Assembly (NCBI GenBank): GCA_003482455.1
Contig: DMYW01000048.1
Location: forward strand, 1-58,445
Direction of reading: 5' to 3'
Length of the DNA: 58,445 nucleotides
Source: Rheinheimera sp.
Lineage (GTDB): Bacteria; Pseudomonadota; Gammaproteobacteria; Enterobacterales; Alteromonadaceae
A program made the translations under genes and the position numbers. The notes beneath the pieces were generated by a model. The model made no database searches. It was given only the letters and a program-made list of their open reading frames with translations, and was not told the origin of the DNA. Below are positions 50,445 to 58,445 of the stretch, piece by piece (positions within the stretch are counted from its first letter, which is position 1; each line of letters begins with the position of its first letter).

Positions 50445-51865
50445 TGCACCAGCAGCCTCTTTCCTTTGTTCTTTCATTCGTGGCGATGACCGTACTCAGT
50501 GCCTGTTCACTAGCGCCCGATTATCAGCAACCAAGCGCCCAAATTCCGGCGCAGTATGACCGACAAAGCGATGACACCAAGTCGGCCAGTGCAGCGCCGC
50601 TGCACTGGCAACAGCTGACTCAAGACAGCAACTTGTTGGCGATGATCGACGAAGTGCGGGCGCAAAACCGCACCATCGAACAAGCCCGGTTATCGCTGAA
50701 GCAATTGGCGGTGGCCGTAGCCGGTGCCGATGCCGCGCGGCTGCCGACACTGCAAGCCAGTGCCAGCCAAAGCCGGCAGCGCCTGCCCGCGGATCTGTCC
50801 GGCACAGGCACTAGCCGCGTTGCCGAGCAGAACACTTTGAATGTCGGGTTCAGCGCCTTTGAGTTGGACCTGTTTGGCGCGGCCAGCAATGCAGCACTGG
50901 CGGCAACGGAACGCTTTTATGCCGGGGAAGCTAGCTTTCGCGCCACTGAACTGACGATCGTCAGCTCCTTGGTTAGCCAGTACCTGACCACGCAGCTGCA
51001 CCAGCAGCAACTGCAGTTAGCGGCGCGCACCACGCAAAGTTTGCAAGAGCGCATGCTGCTTAGCCGCCAGCGCGCGTCACTGGGCCTTGATAACGAGTTA
51101 GTGCTGGCGCAAAACGAGCGGGAACTGGCCGCCAGCCAAGTCAGCCTTGAACAAGCCAAACAAGCGGTGGCGCAAGACGAGCACGCTCTGGCTTTGCTGC
51201 TGCGCCGACCGCTGACCAGCGCAGAACAAGCACAATTAGCCAGTGGTATCAGTCCGCTGGCCAGCGTTGCCGCGGGGTTACCAGCCGATTTATTAATACA
51301 AAGGCCGGATATTATGGCGGCAGAGCATCAACTCAAAGCCAGTCACGCCAATATCGGCGTGGCGCGGGCGGCGTATTTTCCGTCGATCCGGTTAACGGCC
51401 AACGCTGGACGCGCCTCCGCAGACCTATCGAACTTGTTTAGCAGCGGCAGCAGCAGTTGGAGTTTTGTGCCAAGTGTAAATTTGCCACTGTGGGACTTTG
51501 GTGCGCGTGATGCCAACCTTGCTACGACTGAACTGGAACGCGATGTTGCGGTTTCAACCTATCAACAACGCATCGAAACGGCGTTTCGTGAAGTGGCCGA
51601 TAGCTTGAGTGCGCTGGCTTATGGTAAAACTCAACTGCAAGCTGCGCAGGATCAACACAGTCAGGCACTGCACGCACTACAGTTAACTCAACAGCGCGAA
51701 GCGGCTGGGTTAGATAGTGCAATTGCTCGACTTGATGCGCAGCGAAGCTGGTATACTGCCGCGTCGCAGCAATTGCAGCTCGATGCTCAATTGCAACTGG
51801 CTCGGCTGAGCCTGTTTAAAGCGCTCGGTGGCGAACCCTTTGCCGCCAGCACCGATGACCGTTAA
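50444..51865 (+). CDS. Outer-membrane efflux channel lipoprotein (OprM/NodT type)
   Basis: 473-aa TolC-superfamily channel. Lipobox VLSAC with Cys21, then SLAPDYQQPSAQIP, a typical OprM start. Two OEP repeats of long helices follow; DLLIQRPDIMAAEHQLKASHANIGVARAAYFPSI near 281-315 is the family signature. Completes the tripartite pump with the two preceding genes and is translationally coupled to the transporter. Followed by a small tandem repeat and then tetR. Confidence 0.95.
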   Translation: MHQQPLSFVLSFVAMTVLSACSLAPDYQQPSAQIPAQYDRQSDDTKSASAAPLHWQQLTQDSNLLAMIDEVRAQNRTIEQARLSLKQLAVAVAGADAARLPTLQASASQSRQRLPADLSGTGTSRVAEQNTLNVGFSAFELDLFGAASNAALAATERFYAGEASFRATELTIVSSLVSQYLTTQLHQQQLQLAARTTQSLQERMLLSRQRASLGLDNELVLAQNERELAASQVSLEQAKQAVAQDEHALALLLRRPLTSAEQAQLASGISPLASVAAGLPADLLIQRPDIMAAEHQLKASHANIGVARAAYFPSIRLTANAGRASADLSNLFSSGSSSWSFVPSVNLPLWDFGARDANLATTELERDVAVSTYQQRIETAFREVADSLSALAYGKTQLQAAQDQHSQALHALQLTQQREAAGLDSAIARLDAQRSWYTAASQQLQLDAQLQLARLSLFKALGGEPFAASTDDR

Positions 51866-51880
51866 ACCAAGCTTGGCCAA

Positions 51881-51920
51881 GCGGCGTAAGTATTAGCGGC
51901 GTAAGTATTAGCGGCGTAAA
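51881..51920 (+). repeat. Short tandem repeat after the channel gene
   Basis: GCGGCGTAAGTATTA twice in a row (51881-51895, 51896-51910) plus a partial third GCGGCGTAAA (51911-51920). Begins 15 bp after the stop codon. Possibly slippage-generated. Confidence 0.85.
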
Positions 51921-51998
51921 TAAAGGGCCCGTCGTGTCGACACCGGCGCTAAAGCGCGGGCCGCGCAGTAGAATGTAGAAAAAGTCCTGGAGCTTGTA

Positions 51999-52613
51999 AT
52001 GGACAGCAAAACCAAACGTCATCCGAATCCCGAGCGGGCCGAAGCTCGCCGCCAGCAAGTGCTGACTGCTGCCGCCGATTGTTTCCGGCGCAAGGGCTAT
52101 CACAGCGCCAGTATGGCGGAGATTTCGAAAACGGCGGGCATGAGTCCAGGACATATCTACAACTACTTTGTCAGTAAAGATGCCATCATCGAGGCGATCA
52201 TCGAACAACAGATGGTCGAAATGTTCGAGGTGTTTGCCAGCTTGCAAGCCCGGCCCGGCATGTTGATCGATGTGATGGTCGACGGCGCCTCAGAAGGCGT
52301 TTGCAACAAACTAGACCCAGCTCTGGCGTCATTGAAACTGGAAATGCTGGCCGAAACGGCTCGCAACGAAAAAATTGCCGGCATGCTGCGCTGTGTCGAT
52401 GCACAAGCGCGGCAACGTTTTATGGCGATTTTGCAAAGCGAGCGTAGTCTGGTCAAAGGCGAGCCTGAAAGCCAACTGCAAGCGCGCATCAGCGTGATCT
52501 TCGCCATGTTCGATGGCTTGTTGATCCGGCAAACCCTGCAGCCAGATTTAACTTCAGACGCTGTGATGGTCGCTTTAGGCCCTGCCCTGCGCGCCTTGTT
52601 ATCGCCGTTTTAA
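51999..52613 (+). CDS. TetR/AcrR-family regulator, probable repressor of the RND operon
   Basis: 204 aa. HTH at residues 18-60: AADCFRRKGYHSASMAEISKTAGM then SPGHIYNYFVSKDAIIEAII, a strong TetR match, with an EnvR/AcrR-like ligand half. GGAG lies 8 bp before the ATG. It follows the channel gene by 133 bp on the same strand. The window's two TGAACGTTCA operators at the start of the operon are the natural targets; none lies before this gene, so it would be autoregulated only by read-through. Terminator follows. Confidence 0.88.
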   Translation: MDSKTKRHPNPERAEARRQQVLTAAADCFRRKGYHSASMAEISKTAGMSPGHIYNYFVSKDAIIEAIIEQQMVEMFEVFASLQARPGMLIDVMVDGASEGVCNKLDPALASLKLEMLAETARNEKIAGMLRCVDAQARQRFMAILQSERSLVKGEPESQLQARISVIFAMFDGLLIRQTLQPDLTSDAVMVALGPALRALLSPF

Positions 52614-52642
52614 AATGCCGTTTTAAGCCAAACACGCCCAAT

Positions 52643-52666
52643 CAAAGCCACCTTGCGGTGGCTTTG
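52643..52666 (+). terminator. Terminator after the RND operon's tetR
   Basis: CAAAGCCACC-TTGC-GGTGGCTTTG with tail TTGTTG; stem strong, T-run interrupted. Confidence 0.75.
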
Positions 52667-52871
52667 TTGTTGCTGGGCTTGTTGGAGCTTTGGTGTCTCG
52701 CGCCAATCGTGAAAGCAAGCGCTGCCGACTCAATCGTTCAAGCTCAGGAACTGCGCGTTTCGTTCCTTTTTTGGTTCCTAATTTCTGGCATTCAGCCACT
52801 GCTCTGCTAGGTTTAAATTCCAGCCCAGTTGCCAAGGGATCGTGACTGGGGGAAATGAGAGAACCCGCGTT

Positions 52872-55800
52872 ATGGCTGCAACCCCATCACCACCTGCCAG
52901 CATGTCACAACAGGCACTCAAGTCATTACCTATGCTGCTTGGCATTTTAATCTTGCTGATAGGACTGCTACTAAGTGCGTGGCAAGCCGATAAAACCCGC
53001 GGCGAACAACATGCGCAAACTGAGCAGCAACTGCAACAGCTGACCCAGGATATAGCACGCGAAACTCAGCTGCGGTTTCAGTTGTATCAATATGGTTTAA
53101 GGGGTCTACGCGGCCATGTGTTGACTGCAGGCGAGCAGCTCAATGGCCAAAGCATCGCTTTGTATCACAGCACTCGCAATATCGCCCTAGAATTCCCTGG
53201 CGCGCATGGGTTTGGTTTTATCCGCCGCGTGCCCGACGGAGGCTTAGAGATGTTTGCCGCCGAACACCGACAACGCGATGGCAAAGACATCGAAATCAAA
53301 CAGTTAAGCCCACACCACGACGAACATTACATCATTGAATATATCGAGCCGATAGATAAAAACTTGCCCGCCCAAGGCTTGGATATCGGCTCAGAGCCCA
53401 ACCGGCGCCACGCCGCAGACAAAGCCATGCGCACTGGCGAGCCGCAGCTAACCGCCCCTATTACGCTAGTGCAAGCCATGGGGAAACCGCAACGCGGTTT
53501 TCTGATGCTGATGCCGGTGTACGATAGTTGGGCAACCCCAAGCACAGAAGCAGAGCGTGTTAAACAGTGTATTGGTTGGGTGTACGCCCCTTTGATCATT
53601 GATGAAATTCTGACGCCGATGGCGCTGGCCAGCAATGAATTGGGCTTGCGGCTGCTGGATGTCACTGATAGCGATAGTGTCGAGTTTTTTCGGCTACTGG
53701 TGGAGCAACCCTTCCAGTTACAACAAACCGATAAAATCGAAGTATTTGGCCGGCAATGGCAACTTGAGCTACGAGCCTACCCCGCGTACATCACTCGGGT
53801 GCACCCGCTGCAATATAGCCACGTGCTGAGTATCGGGGTGTTTTTTAGCTGCCTTGGTGCCATCCTCGCCGTCACCTTTGTTTCATTTTGGCAAACCCGG
53901 CAAGAAGCCTTTAACCGCCGTGAGTTGCTGGCCACCATAGTCGATACAGCGCAAGACGCCATTATCGGCCATGACCTAGGTGGGCGGATCACCAGCTGGA
54001 ACCAAGGCGCCACCGATACCTTTGGTTACACCGCCAACGAAGCGCTTGGCCGCACCGTCGCCGAGTTATTGATCCCGACGGATCTGCAAGAGGAAGAAAC
54101 TGCAATTTTACGCAAGTTGCAATCAGGACAACGCACCGAGCAATTTAGTACCGAACGGCTGCATAAAAGCGGCATGCGCCGCAATGTCCTGGTCAACGTC
54201 ACCCCGGTGCGCAACAGCCAAGGCCATATTATTGGTGCATCAAAAATCCTGCGCGATATCACGGAACTACGCAAAGTCGAGCAGCACCGCAACCAATTGC
54301 ATCTATTGCTTGAGCGCTTACTCAATGCGGCCTCAGGCATTTTGATTATTACGTCCGACGCCTGCGGCCAAATTCAATTGGCCAATCAAGGTGCCGCCAG
54401 TTTGTTGGGGTATTCGTTATCGCAGCTACAGCACAGCTCGTTGGCCGATTTAATGATGGAAGACGAGCGGCCCTTGTGGGCAGACATGCTCGACCGAGCG
54501 ACCGCCGATTCGGTAGTGACCGAACGTGCTTTGCTACAAAAACGCGACGGCACTAGCTTTCCAGCCTTGCTGACGCTGACCACCATGGTCAACCCGGACG
54601 GTATGCGCAGCGGCTTTTTATTGCTGGGCACCGACATGTCGCTGCAAGAACGTGACCAGCGTCAAATGACCCAAATGCGTGACCAGTTACAAATGGCGGC
54701 GCAAGTGGCACATTTAGGCGTCTGGACTTGGGAATTAACCAGCAACCAGCTGTGGTGGAATGAGCAGATGTTTAGCATCTATGACTACCCACGCAGTTTG
54801 CAGCACGTCGGTTTGCAACTCAGTCACTATGAACAACGTATCCACCCCGACGATGTGGCAATGGTGCAACAACGCATCGAAGCGGCGATAGCCGGGACTG
54901 CGGATTTTGAAGTGATGTTTCGGATTGTTACCCCCAAAGGCGATGTCAAATACATCTTGGCGGGAGCCGAATTTGAACGGGATGATCAAGGCAAGCCGCT
55001 GCGCATGACCGGGATCAACCTCGACATCACGGGCCGCTATTTGCTTGAACAGCAACTGCGGCAAGCGCTGGAGCAAGCGGACGCCGCCAACCAAGCCAAA
55101 TCGCATTTTGTCGCCAATATCAGCCATGAAATTCGCACGCCAATGAACGCCGTGCTAGGTATGTTGCAACTGATGGCGCGCACTGAACTGGCACCAAAAC
55201 AACAAGATTATGTGCAAAAAGCCCAACAAGCGGCGTCGTCGTTGCTTGGGCTTTTGAATGACATTTTGGATTTCTCCAAATTAGAAGCCGGTAAGTTTGA
55301 ACTCGAGCAGGGCTTGCTGGACCTCGACGATGTGCTGCAAGAACTGGCGGTGATTTTATCCGGCAATCACCACAACCCGCATGTCGATCTAATTTTTGAT
55401 TTGCCAGCCGATTTGAGTATGCAACTCAGTGGCGATCGCTTGCGTCTGCTGCAAGTGCTGGTGAATTTGTGCGGCAATGCGCTGAAATTCACCGAACGCG
55501 GTGAAGTGCGCGTCGAAGTGCAATGTATCTCGCATGGTCAATTGATGGAGCTACAGTGGCGGGTCAAAGACACCGGCATCGGCATCGAGGCGCACAAGTT
55601 GCCGCAGATCTTCGATGGCTTTAAACAAGCCGAAGCTTCGACCAGCCGCCGCTTTGGCGGCACCGGCTTAGGCTTGGCGATCAGTGCGCGTTTGGTGCAA
55701 TTGATGGGCGGCGAATTAACCGTCGACAGCAGGCCCGGTTATGGCAGCTGCTTTAGCTTTACCTTGCAATTGCCATTGTTACGCCCATCGAAACACGCCC

Positions 55801-57176
55801 CAGCTAGCAAACAAACGATGCGGCCACCCTTTTGGTTTTGTAGCTTAAACGACACAGTCGCGGCACCGCTGATCCATTGGTTTCGCTACGTCCAGGCCAC
55901 GCCTGTGCCGCTGCCGTGGGCTGATTTACGCCAAGGCTTATTACCTCGCGGGCCGGGCCGCTTGCTGTTGCTGTGCAATAGCCAGCAACCAAATGCCCAT
56001 GAACTTAAACAGTTAGCCTCACAATGTGCCATGTTGCAGCTAGAGCTGACCTTGTTGTGTCCGTCTAGTCGGCAAGATATTTGGCAATTGTCGTTACCGG
56101 CAGTCAGCACGATCGGTTTGCCGCTGACGCCGCAGCAGCTATTTGATTGGTTGGAGCCCTCAACTCGGCAAAAACTCGATCAAGGCATCCAACAGCCGCT
56201 GTTTGGGCTGCATTTGCTATTGGTGGAAGACAACTTATTAAACCAACAAGTTGCCGCAGAACTGCTGCGCTCCGTTGGTGCGACCGTTGATGTTGCCAGT
56301 GATGCAGTCGGCTGCCTGCAATACATCGCCAATCAAAGCCCGCCCGATCTGATTTTGATGGACGTACAAATGCCCGGCATGGACGGCATGGAAGCGACGC
56401 GCCAGCTGCGCCAATTGCCTGGCGGCCGCACCATCCCAGTGATCGCCATGACCGCTAATGTCAGTCGGCAAGATCAGCAAGATTGCTTGGCTGCCGGCAT
56501 GGACGACTTTTTGGCAAAACCCATCCATTTACACCAGCTGGTGCAAAAGATCCGGCACTTGTGTCCAAATCAAGCCCACAGCACATACCCCCAAGACCCC
56601 GTGCTGACAGCGCCATTACTCGAACCTAGCCCAGAATTGCTGTCACGCTTTGGCCAGCAAACCGCTTTGCTGCGCCAAACGATTGGCCAGTTCGGCCGCG
56701 AAAGTCGGCGCTTGTATCAACTCGCCGAACAAGCCTTGTTACAGCAAGACCCTGCCTTGCTTGGCAAACAGCTGCACACCCTGCGTGGCGTGGCGGCGAC
56801 ACTTGGCGCGCAGCAGTTAAGCCAGCAAGTGTTGCAGTTGGAGCAGTTGTTGCGGCAAAACCGTCAGCCGAGCCAGGCCATGTTAGAGCGGCTGCAACCG
56901 CTCATCGATCAAACGGATCTCGCGTTGCAACAACTGCAGCGCGAGCTGCCCGATGCCAGTGTGCAGCGGCAACAGCTGCAATCCGCGGACGCGGCACCGC
57001 AGCTGATCGCCGAGCTGCGCAGTTTATTGCAAGCGCATAATTTGCAAGCGCTCAGTCTGCTGCCACAACTGCAAAGCGTGCTTGAACCCGCGCACTATCA
57101 CCAGTTGGATGTGCTGTTACAGCAACTGCAGTTTGATGCAGCCTTGCTGTTGCTCGATAAATTGGAGTCTGCATGA
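52872..57176 (+). CDS. Hybrid sensor kinase: CHASE-like, PAS x3, HisKA, pseudo-receiver, receiver, Hpt
   Basis: 1434 aa from ATG 52872 (a GTG at 52842 would add ten residues). TM1 about 20-37; periplasmic CHASE-like domain about 60-310 (LRGLRGHVLTAGEQ, GAHGFGFIRRVP); TM2 about 318-337; PAS domains about 350-470, 480-595 and 610-725; HisKA with His752 (SHEIRTPMN); ATPase about 800-965 (NALKF, DTGIGI, GGTGLGL). Next a receiver-like stretch lacking clear Asp motifs (about 976-1100), a true receiver with Asp1164 (LMDVQMPGMDG) and an Hpt domain with His1302 (LHTLRG). A full phosphorelay in one protein, probably passing phosphate to the overlapping GGDEF partner. Ligand unknown. Confidence 0.92.
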   Translation: MAATPSPPASMSQQALKSLPMLLGILILLIGLLLSAWQADKTRGEQHAQTEQQLQQLTQDIARETQLRFQLYQYGLRGLRGHVLTAGEQLNGQSIALYHSTRNIALEFPGAHGFGFIRRVPDGGLEMFAAEHRQRDGKDIEIKQLSPHHDEHYIIEYIEPIDKNLPAQGLDIGSEPNRRHAADKAMRTGEPQLTAPITLVQAMGKPQRGFLMLMPVYDSWATPSTEAERVKQCIGWVYAPLIIDEILTPMALASNELGLRLLDVTDSDSVEFFRLLVEQPFQLQQTDKIEVFGRQWQLELRAYPAYITRVHPLQYSHVLSIGVFFSCLGAILAVTFVSFWQTRQEAFNRRELLATIVDTAQDAIIGHDLGGRITSWNQGATDTFGYTANEALGRTVAELLIPTDLQEEETAILRKLQSGQRTEQFSTERLHKSGMRRNVLVNVTPVRNSQGHIIGASKILRDITELRKVEQHRNQLHLLLERLLNAASGILIITSDACGQIQLANQGAASLLGYSLSQLQHSSLADLMMEDERPLWADMLDRATADSVVTERALLQKRDGTSFPALLTLTTMVNPDGMRSGFLLLGTDMSLQERDQRQMTQMRDQLQMAAQVAHLGVWTWELTSNQLWWNEQMFSIYDYPRSLQHVGLQLSHYEQRIHPDDVAMVQQRIEAAIAGTADFEVMFRIVTPKGDVKYILAGAEFERDDQGKPLRMTGINLDITGRYLLEQQLRQALEQADAANQAKSHFVANISHEIRTPMNAVLGMLQLMARTELAPKQQDYVQKAQQAASSLLGLLNDILDFSKLEAGKFELEQGLLDLDDVLQELAVILSGNHHNPHVDLIFDLPADLSMQLSGDRLRLLQVLVNLCGNALKFTERGEVRVEVQCISHGQLMELQWRVKDTGIGIEAHKLPQIFDGFKQAEASTSRRFGGTGLGLAISARLVQLMGGELTVDSRPGYGSCFSFTLQLPLLRPSKHAPASKQTMRPPFWFCSLNDTVAAPLIHWFRYVQATPVPLPWADLRQGLLPRGPGRLLLLCNSQQPNAHELKQLASQCAMLQLELTLLCPSSRQDIWQLSLPAVSTIGLPLTPQQLFDWLEPSTRQKLDQGIQQPLFGLHLLLVEDNLLNQQVAAELLRSVGATVDVASDAVGCLQYIANQSPPDLILMDVQMPGMDGMEATRQLRQLPGGRTIPVIAMTANVSRQDQQDCLAAGMDDFLAKPIHLHQLVQKIRHLCPNQAHSTYPQDPVLTAPLLEPSPELLSRFGQQTALLRQTIGQFGRESRRLYQLAEQALLQQDPALLGKQLHTLRGVAATLGAQQLSQQVLQLEQLLRQNRQPSQAMLERLQPLIDQTDLALQQLQRELPDASVQRQQLQSADAAPQLIAELRSLLQAHNLQALSLLPQLQSVLEPAHYHQLDVLLQQLQFDAALLLLDKLESA

Positions 57177-58210
57177 TGGATCAAAAAAGCCACTGGCCCA
57201 GTCAAACCAAACCACGCGTGCTAGTGGTTGATGACGACACCACCGCCGTGAAACTACTGTTTCAACTGCTGCATCACGAATGCGAAATGTTTTTTGCCTT
57301 GCAAGCCACCGAGGCGGTCGCTCGCGTGCAGGAACTAAAACCAGACTTGATTGTGCTGGACGTGGTGATGGACCAATTGGACGGCTACGAAATTTGCACC
57401 GCATTAAAAGCCGACCCGCAACTGTGTGATATCCCAGTGATTTTTATCACGTCGCATTTTGATGCCTCAGACGAAGCTCGCGGCTTTAGCTGCGGCGCCG
57501 TCGATTTTATCCACAAACCGATCAACCCTATGGTGACGCTGGCGCGCATTCGTACCCAGCTGAAACTAAAAGAACAAGCCGATTTGCTCAGGCGGTTGTC
57601 GATGGTCGACGGCTTAACCGGCCTTGCCAATCGCCGGCATTTTGACAGCCAACTGCAAGCCGAATGGCGGCGCTGCCAGCGTTTAAAACGGCCGCTCGCG
57701 CTGGCGCTGATTGACATCGATTGGTTTAAACAATTTAACGACTGTTACGGCCATTTGGCCGGCGACGATTGCATTCGCGCCGTGGCGCAGCAGCTGCAGC
57801 GCCGTTGTAGCCGTCCCAGCGACTTAGCTGCCCGTTATGGTGGCGAAGAATTTGTGTTGCTTTGGCCGGACACTGAACTAGCCGGTGCCATGCATTTACT
57901 TGATGAACTGATGATGCAGTTAAACCATGCGGCCATTCCGCATGAACGCTCAGAATTTGGTATCGTCACCTTATCAATTGGCGTATGCGTTGGTATTCCG
58001 CATGACAGTTGTTCAGCGCTGCAATGGCTGGAACAAGCGGACCAGTTGCTCTATCAAGCCAAACAACAAGGCCGGCGGCGCATCTGCAGCGGGACTTTGT
58101 TACCTCCGGCGCAGGTGGTCACGCCCGCTGCCGTGCAAGCTACCGCCGATAGTTTTAGTCAACCCAACGGCGAAAGTCGCGCGGACGAGCCGGTTGGTAA
58201 CGGTTGCTAA
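57173..58210 (+). CDS. Receiver-GGDEF diguanylate cyclase
   Basis: 345 aa. Receiver domain residues 14-130 with phospho-acceptor Asp63 (VLDVVMDQLDG) and Lys in FIHKPINP. GGDEF domain about 140-300: active GGEEF at 223-227 (RYGGEEFVLLWPDTE) and an inhibitory-site RPSD at 214-217, five residues before it, so product feedback is possible. Makes c-di-GMP when phosphorylated (PleD/WspR-like logic). The start overlaps the kinase stop by 4 bases, so the pair is translationally coupled; the Hpt domain is the likely phosphodonor. Confidence 0.94.
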   Translation: MMDQKSHWPSQTKPRVLVVDDDTTAVKLLFQLLHHECEMFFALQATEAVARVQELKPDLIVLDVVMDQLDGYEICTALKADPQLCDIPVIFITSHFDASDEARGFSCGAVDFIHKPINPMVTLARIRTQLKLKEQADLLRRLSMVDGLTGLANRRHFDSQLQAEWRRCQRLKRPLALALIDIDWFKQFNDCYGHLAGDDCIRAVAQQLQRRCSRPSDLAARYGGEEFVLLWPDTELAGAMHLLDELMMQLNHAAIPHERSEFGIVTLSIGVCVGIPHDSCSALQWLEQADQLLYQAKQQGRRRICSGTLLPPAQVVTPAAVQATADSFSQPNGESRADEPVGNGC

Positions 58211-58445
58211 CGCCTACGGCGAGTTAACCAGACGCCACTGATGGATCAAGCAAACGCCTGGGGTGAGTCAATCGCCGCAGCGTTTGCGCCAAGTGTGCAA
58301 AAGGAGCGAGACTGGCCTTTGCTGCCTACAACAGCCGCCACTGCAGCAGATTTGACGTTCACCGAGATCTCTCCAAAAGATACAAGAAACGGCTGAGCGC
58401 CACCGCCCATCAACATCGGCTATGGTTGCCAGCAACTAAGCTTAG
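58211..58445. other. Window end, no supported gene
   Basis: 235 bp after the GGDEF gene. One 51-codon open frame starts at 58241 and ends at 58396, but it has no ribosome site and no recognisable features. No terminator hairpin or promoter is clear. Confidence 0.5.

Noticed and set aside
51954..51966. GCGCGGGCCGCGC as a terminator after the RND channel gene
   Set aside because: The palindrome leaves a one-base loop and no T-run follows, so it cannot act as an ordinary intrinsic terminator.
52623..52835. 70-aa minus-strand open frame before the hybrid kinase
   Set aside because: It overlaps the tetR terminator, has no ribosome site and shows no recognisable domain; the region is better read as terminator plus kinase promoter.
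58241..58396. 51-codon frame at the window end
   Set aside because: No ribosome site, no domain and composition typical of chance frames.
1..58445. CRISPR arrays, tRNA/rRNA genes, insertion sequences, prophage or attachment sites
   Set aside because: No spaced direct repeats, cloverleaf-like stretches, transposase or integrase frames were seen on reading both strands; absence of tRNA is less certain without a covariance search.

Overview
The window looks like chromosomal DNA from a Gram-negative gammaproteobacterium of the Alteromonadales type; Rheinheimera or Alishewanella would fit, but this is a judgement from gene content and protein style, not a search. Evidence: the queA-tgt-yajC-secD-secF order, SapC-family and PEP-CTERM-like proteins, outer-membrane porins and TonB receptors, long-form PstC/PstA, and moderate GC. 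I see no rRNA, tRNA, CRISPR array, insertion sequence or prophage. Almost every stretch is coding, with well-formed hairpin terminators between convergent genes.

Layout: (1) 0-7.1 kb, housekeeping: suhB, a rhodanese pair, and the queuosine/Sec operon on the minus strand. (2) 7.2-8.4 kb, a small membrane protein and an OxyR with both redox cysteines. (3) 8.5-31 kb, a phosphate island: Pit with its PhoU-like partner, phoU-pstBAC, pstS, a GcvR-like gene, ppk-ppx, an M20 amidohydrolase, phoR-phoB, then a tandemly duplicated secreted lipoprotein and a TonB-dependent receptor. (4) 31-37.8 kb: a marR-emrA-emrB efflux operon, corA with a short TonB-domain protein and an orphan lasso-B2-like protein, and a porin. 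(5) 38-45.2 kb, mixed accessory genes: a phosphoethanolamine transferase, SapC, two small unknowns, TetR, a PfkB kinase, a PEP-CTERM-like secreted protein and an Mpo1-like protein. (6) 45.3-52.6 kb: a Crp/Fnr-type regulator divergent from an RND efflux operon (adaptor, pump, outer-membrane channel) followed by its probable TetR repressor. (7) 52.9-58.2 kb: a large hybrid sensor kinase overlapping a receiver-GGDEF protein.

How it works together: 18-bp Pho boxes (two 7-mers like CTGTCAT separated by 4 bp) stand before pstS, pstC, ppk-ppx, phoB, the lipoprotein/TonB receptor pair and the porin. In five of the six, a weak -10 element begins exactly 10 bp after the box, the geometry expected for PhoB activation. 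The island therefore reads as one phosphate-starvation programme: porin and TonB receptor at the outer membrane, PstSCAB at the inner membrane, Ppk/Ppx for polyphosphate, PhoBR/PhoU for sensing. The least explained member is the duplicated beta-helix-like lipoprotein with its TonB receptor, my main candidate for an undescribed phosphorus-acquisition system. A second notable structure is a mirror-image pair of promoter/operator elements between the Crp-like gene and the RND operon.
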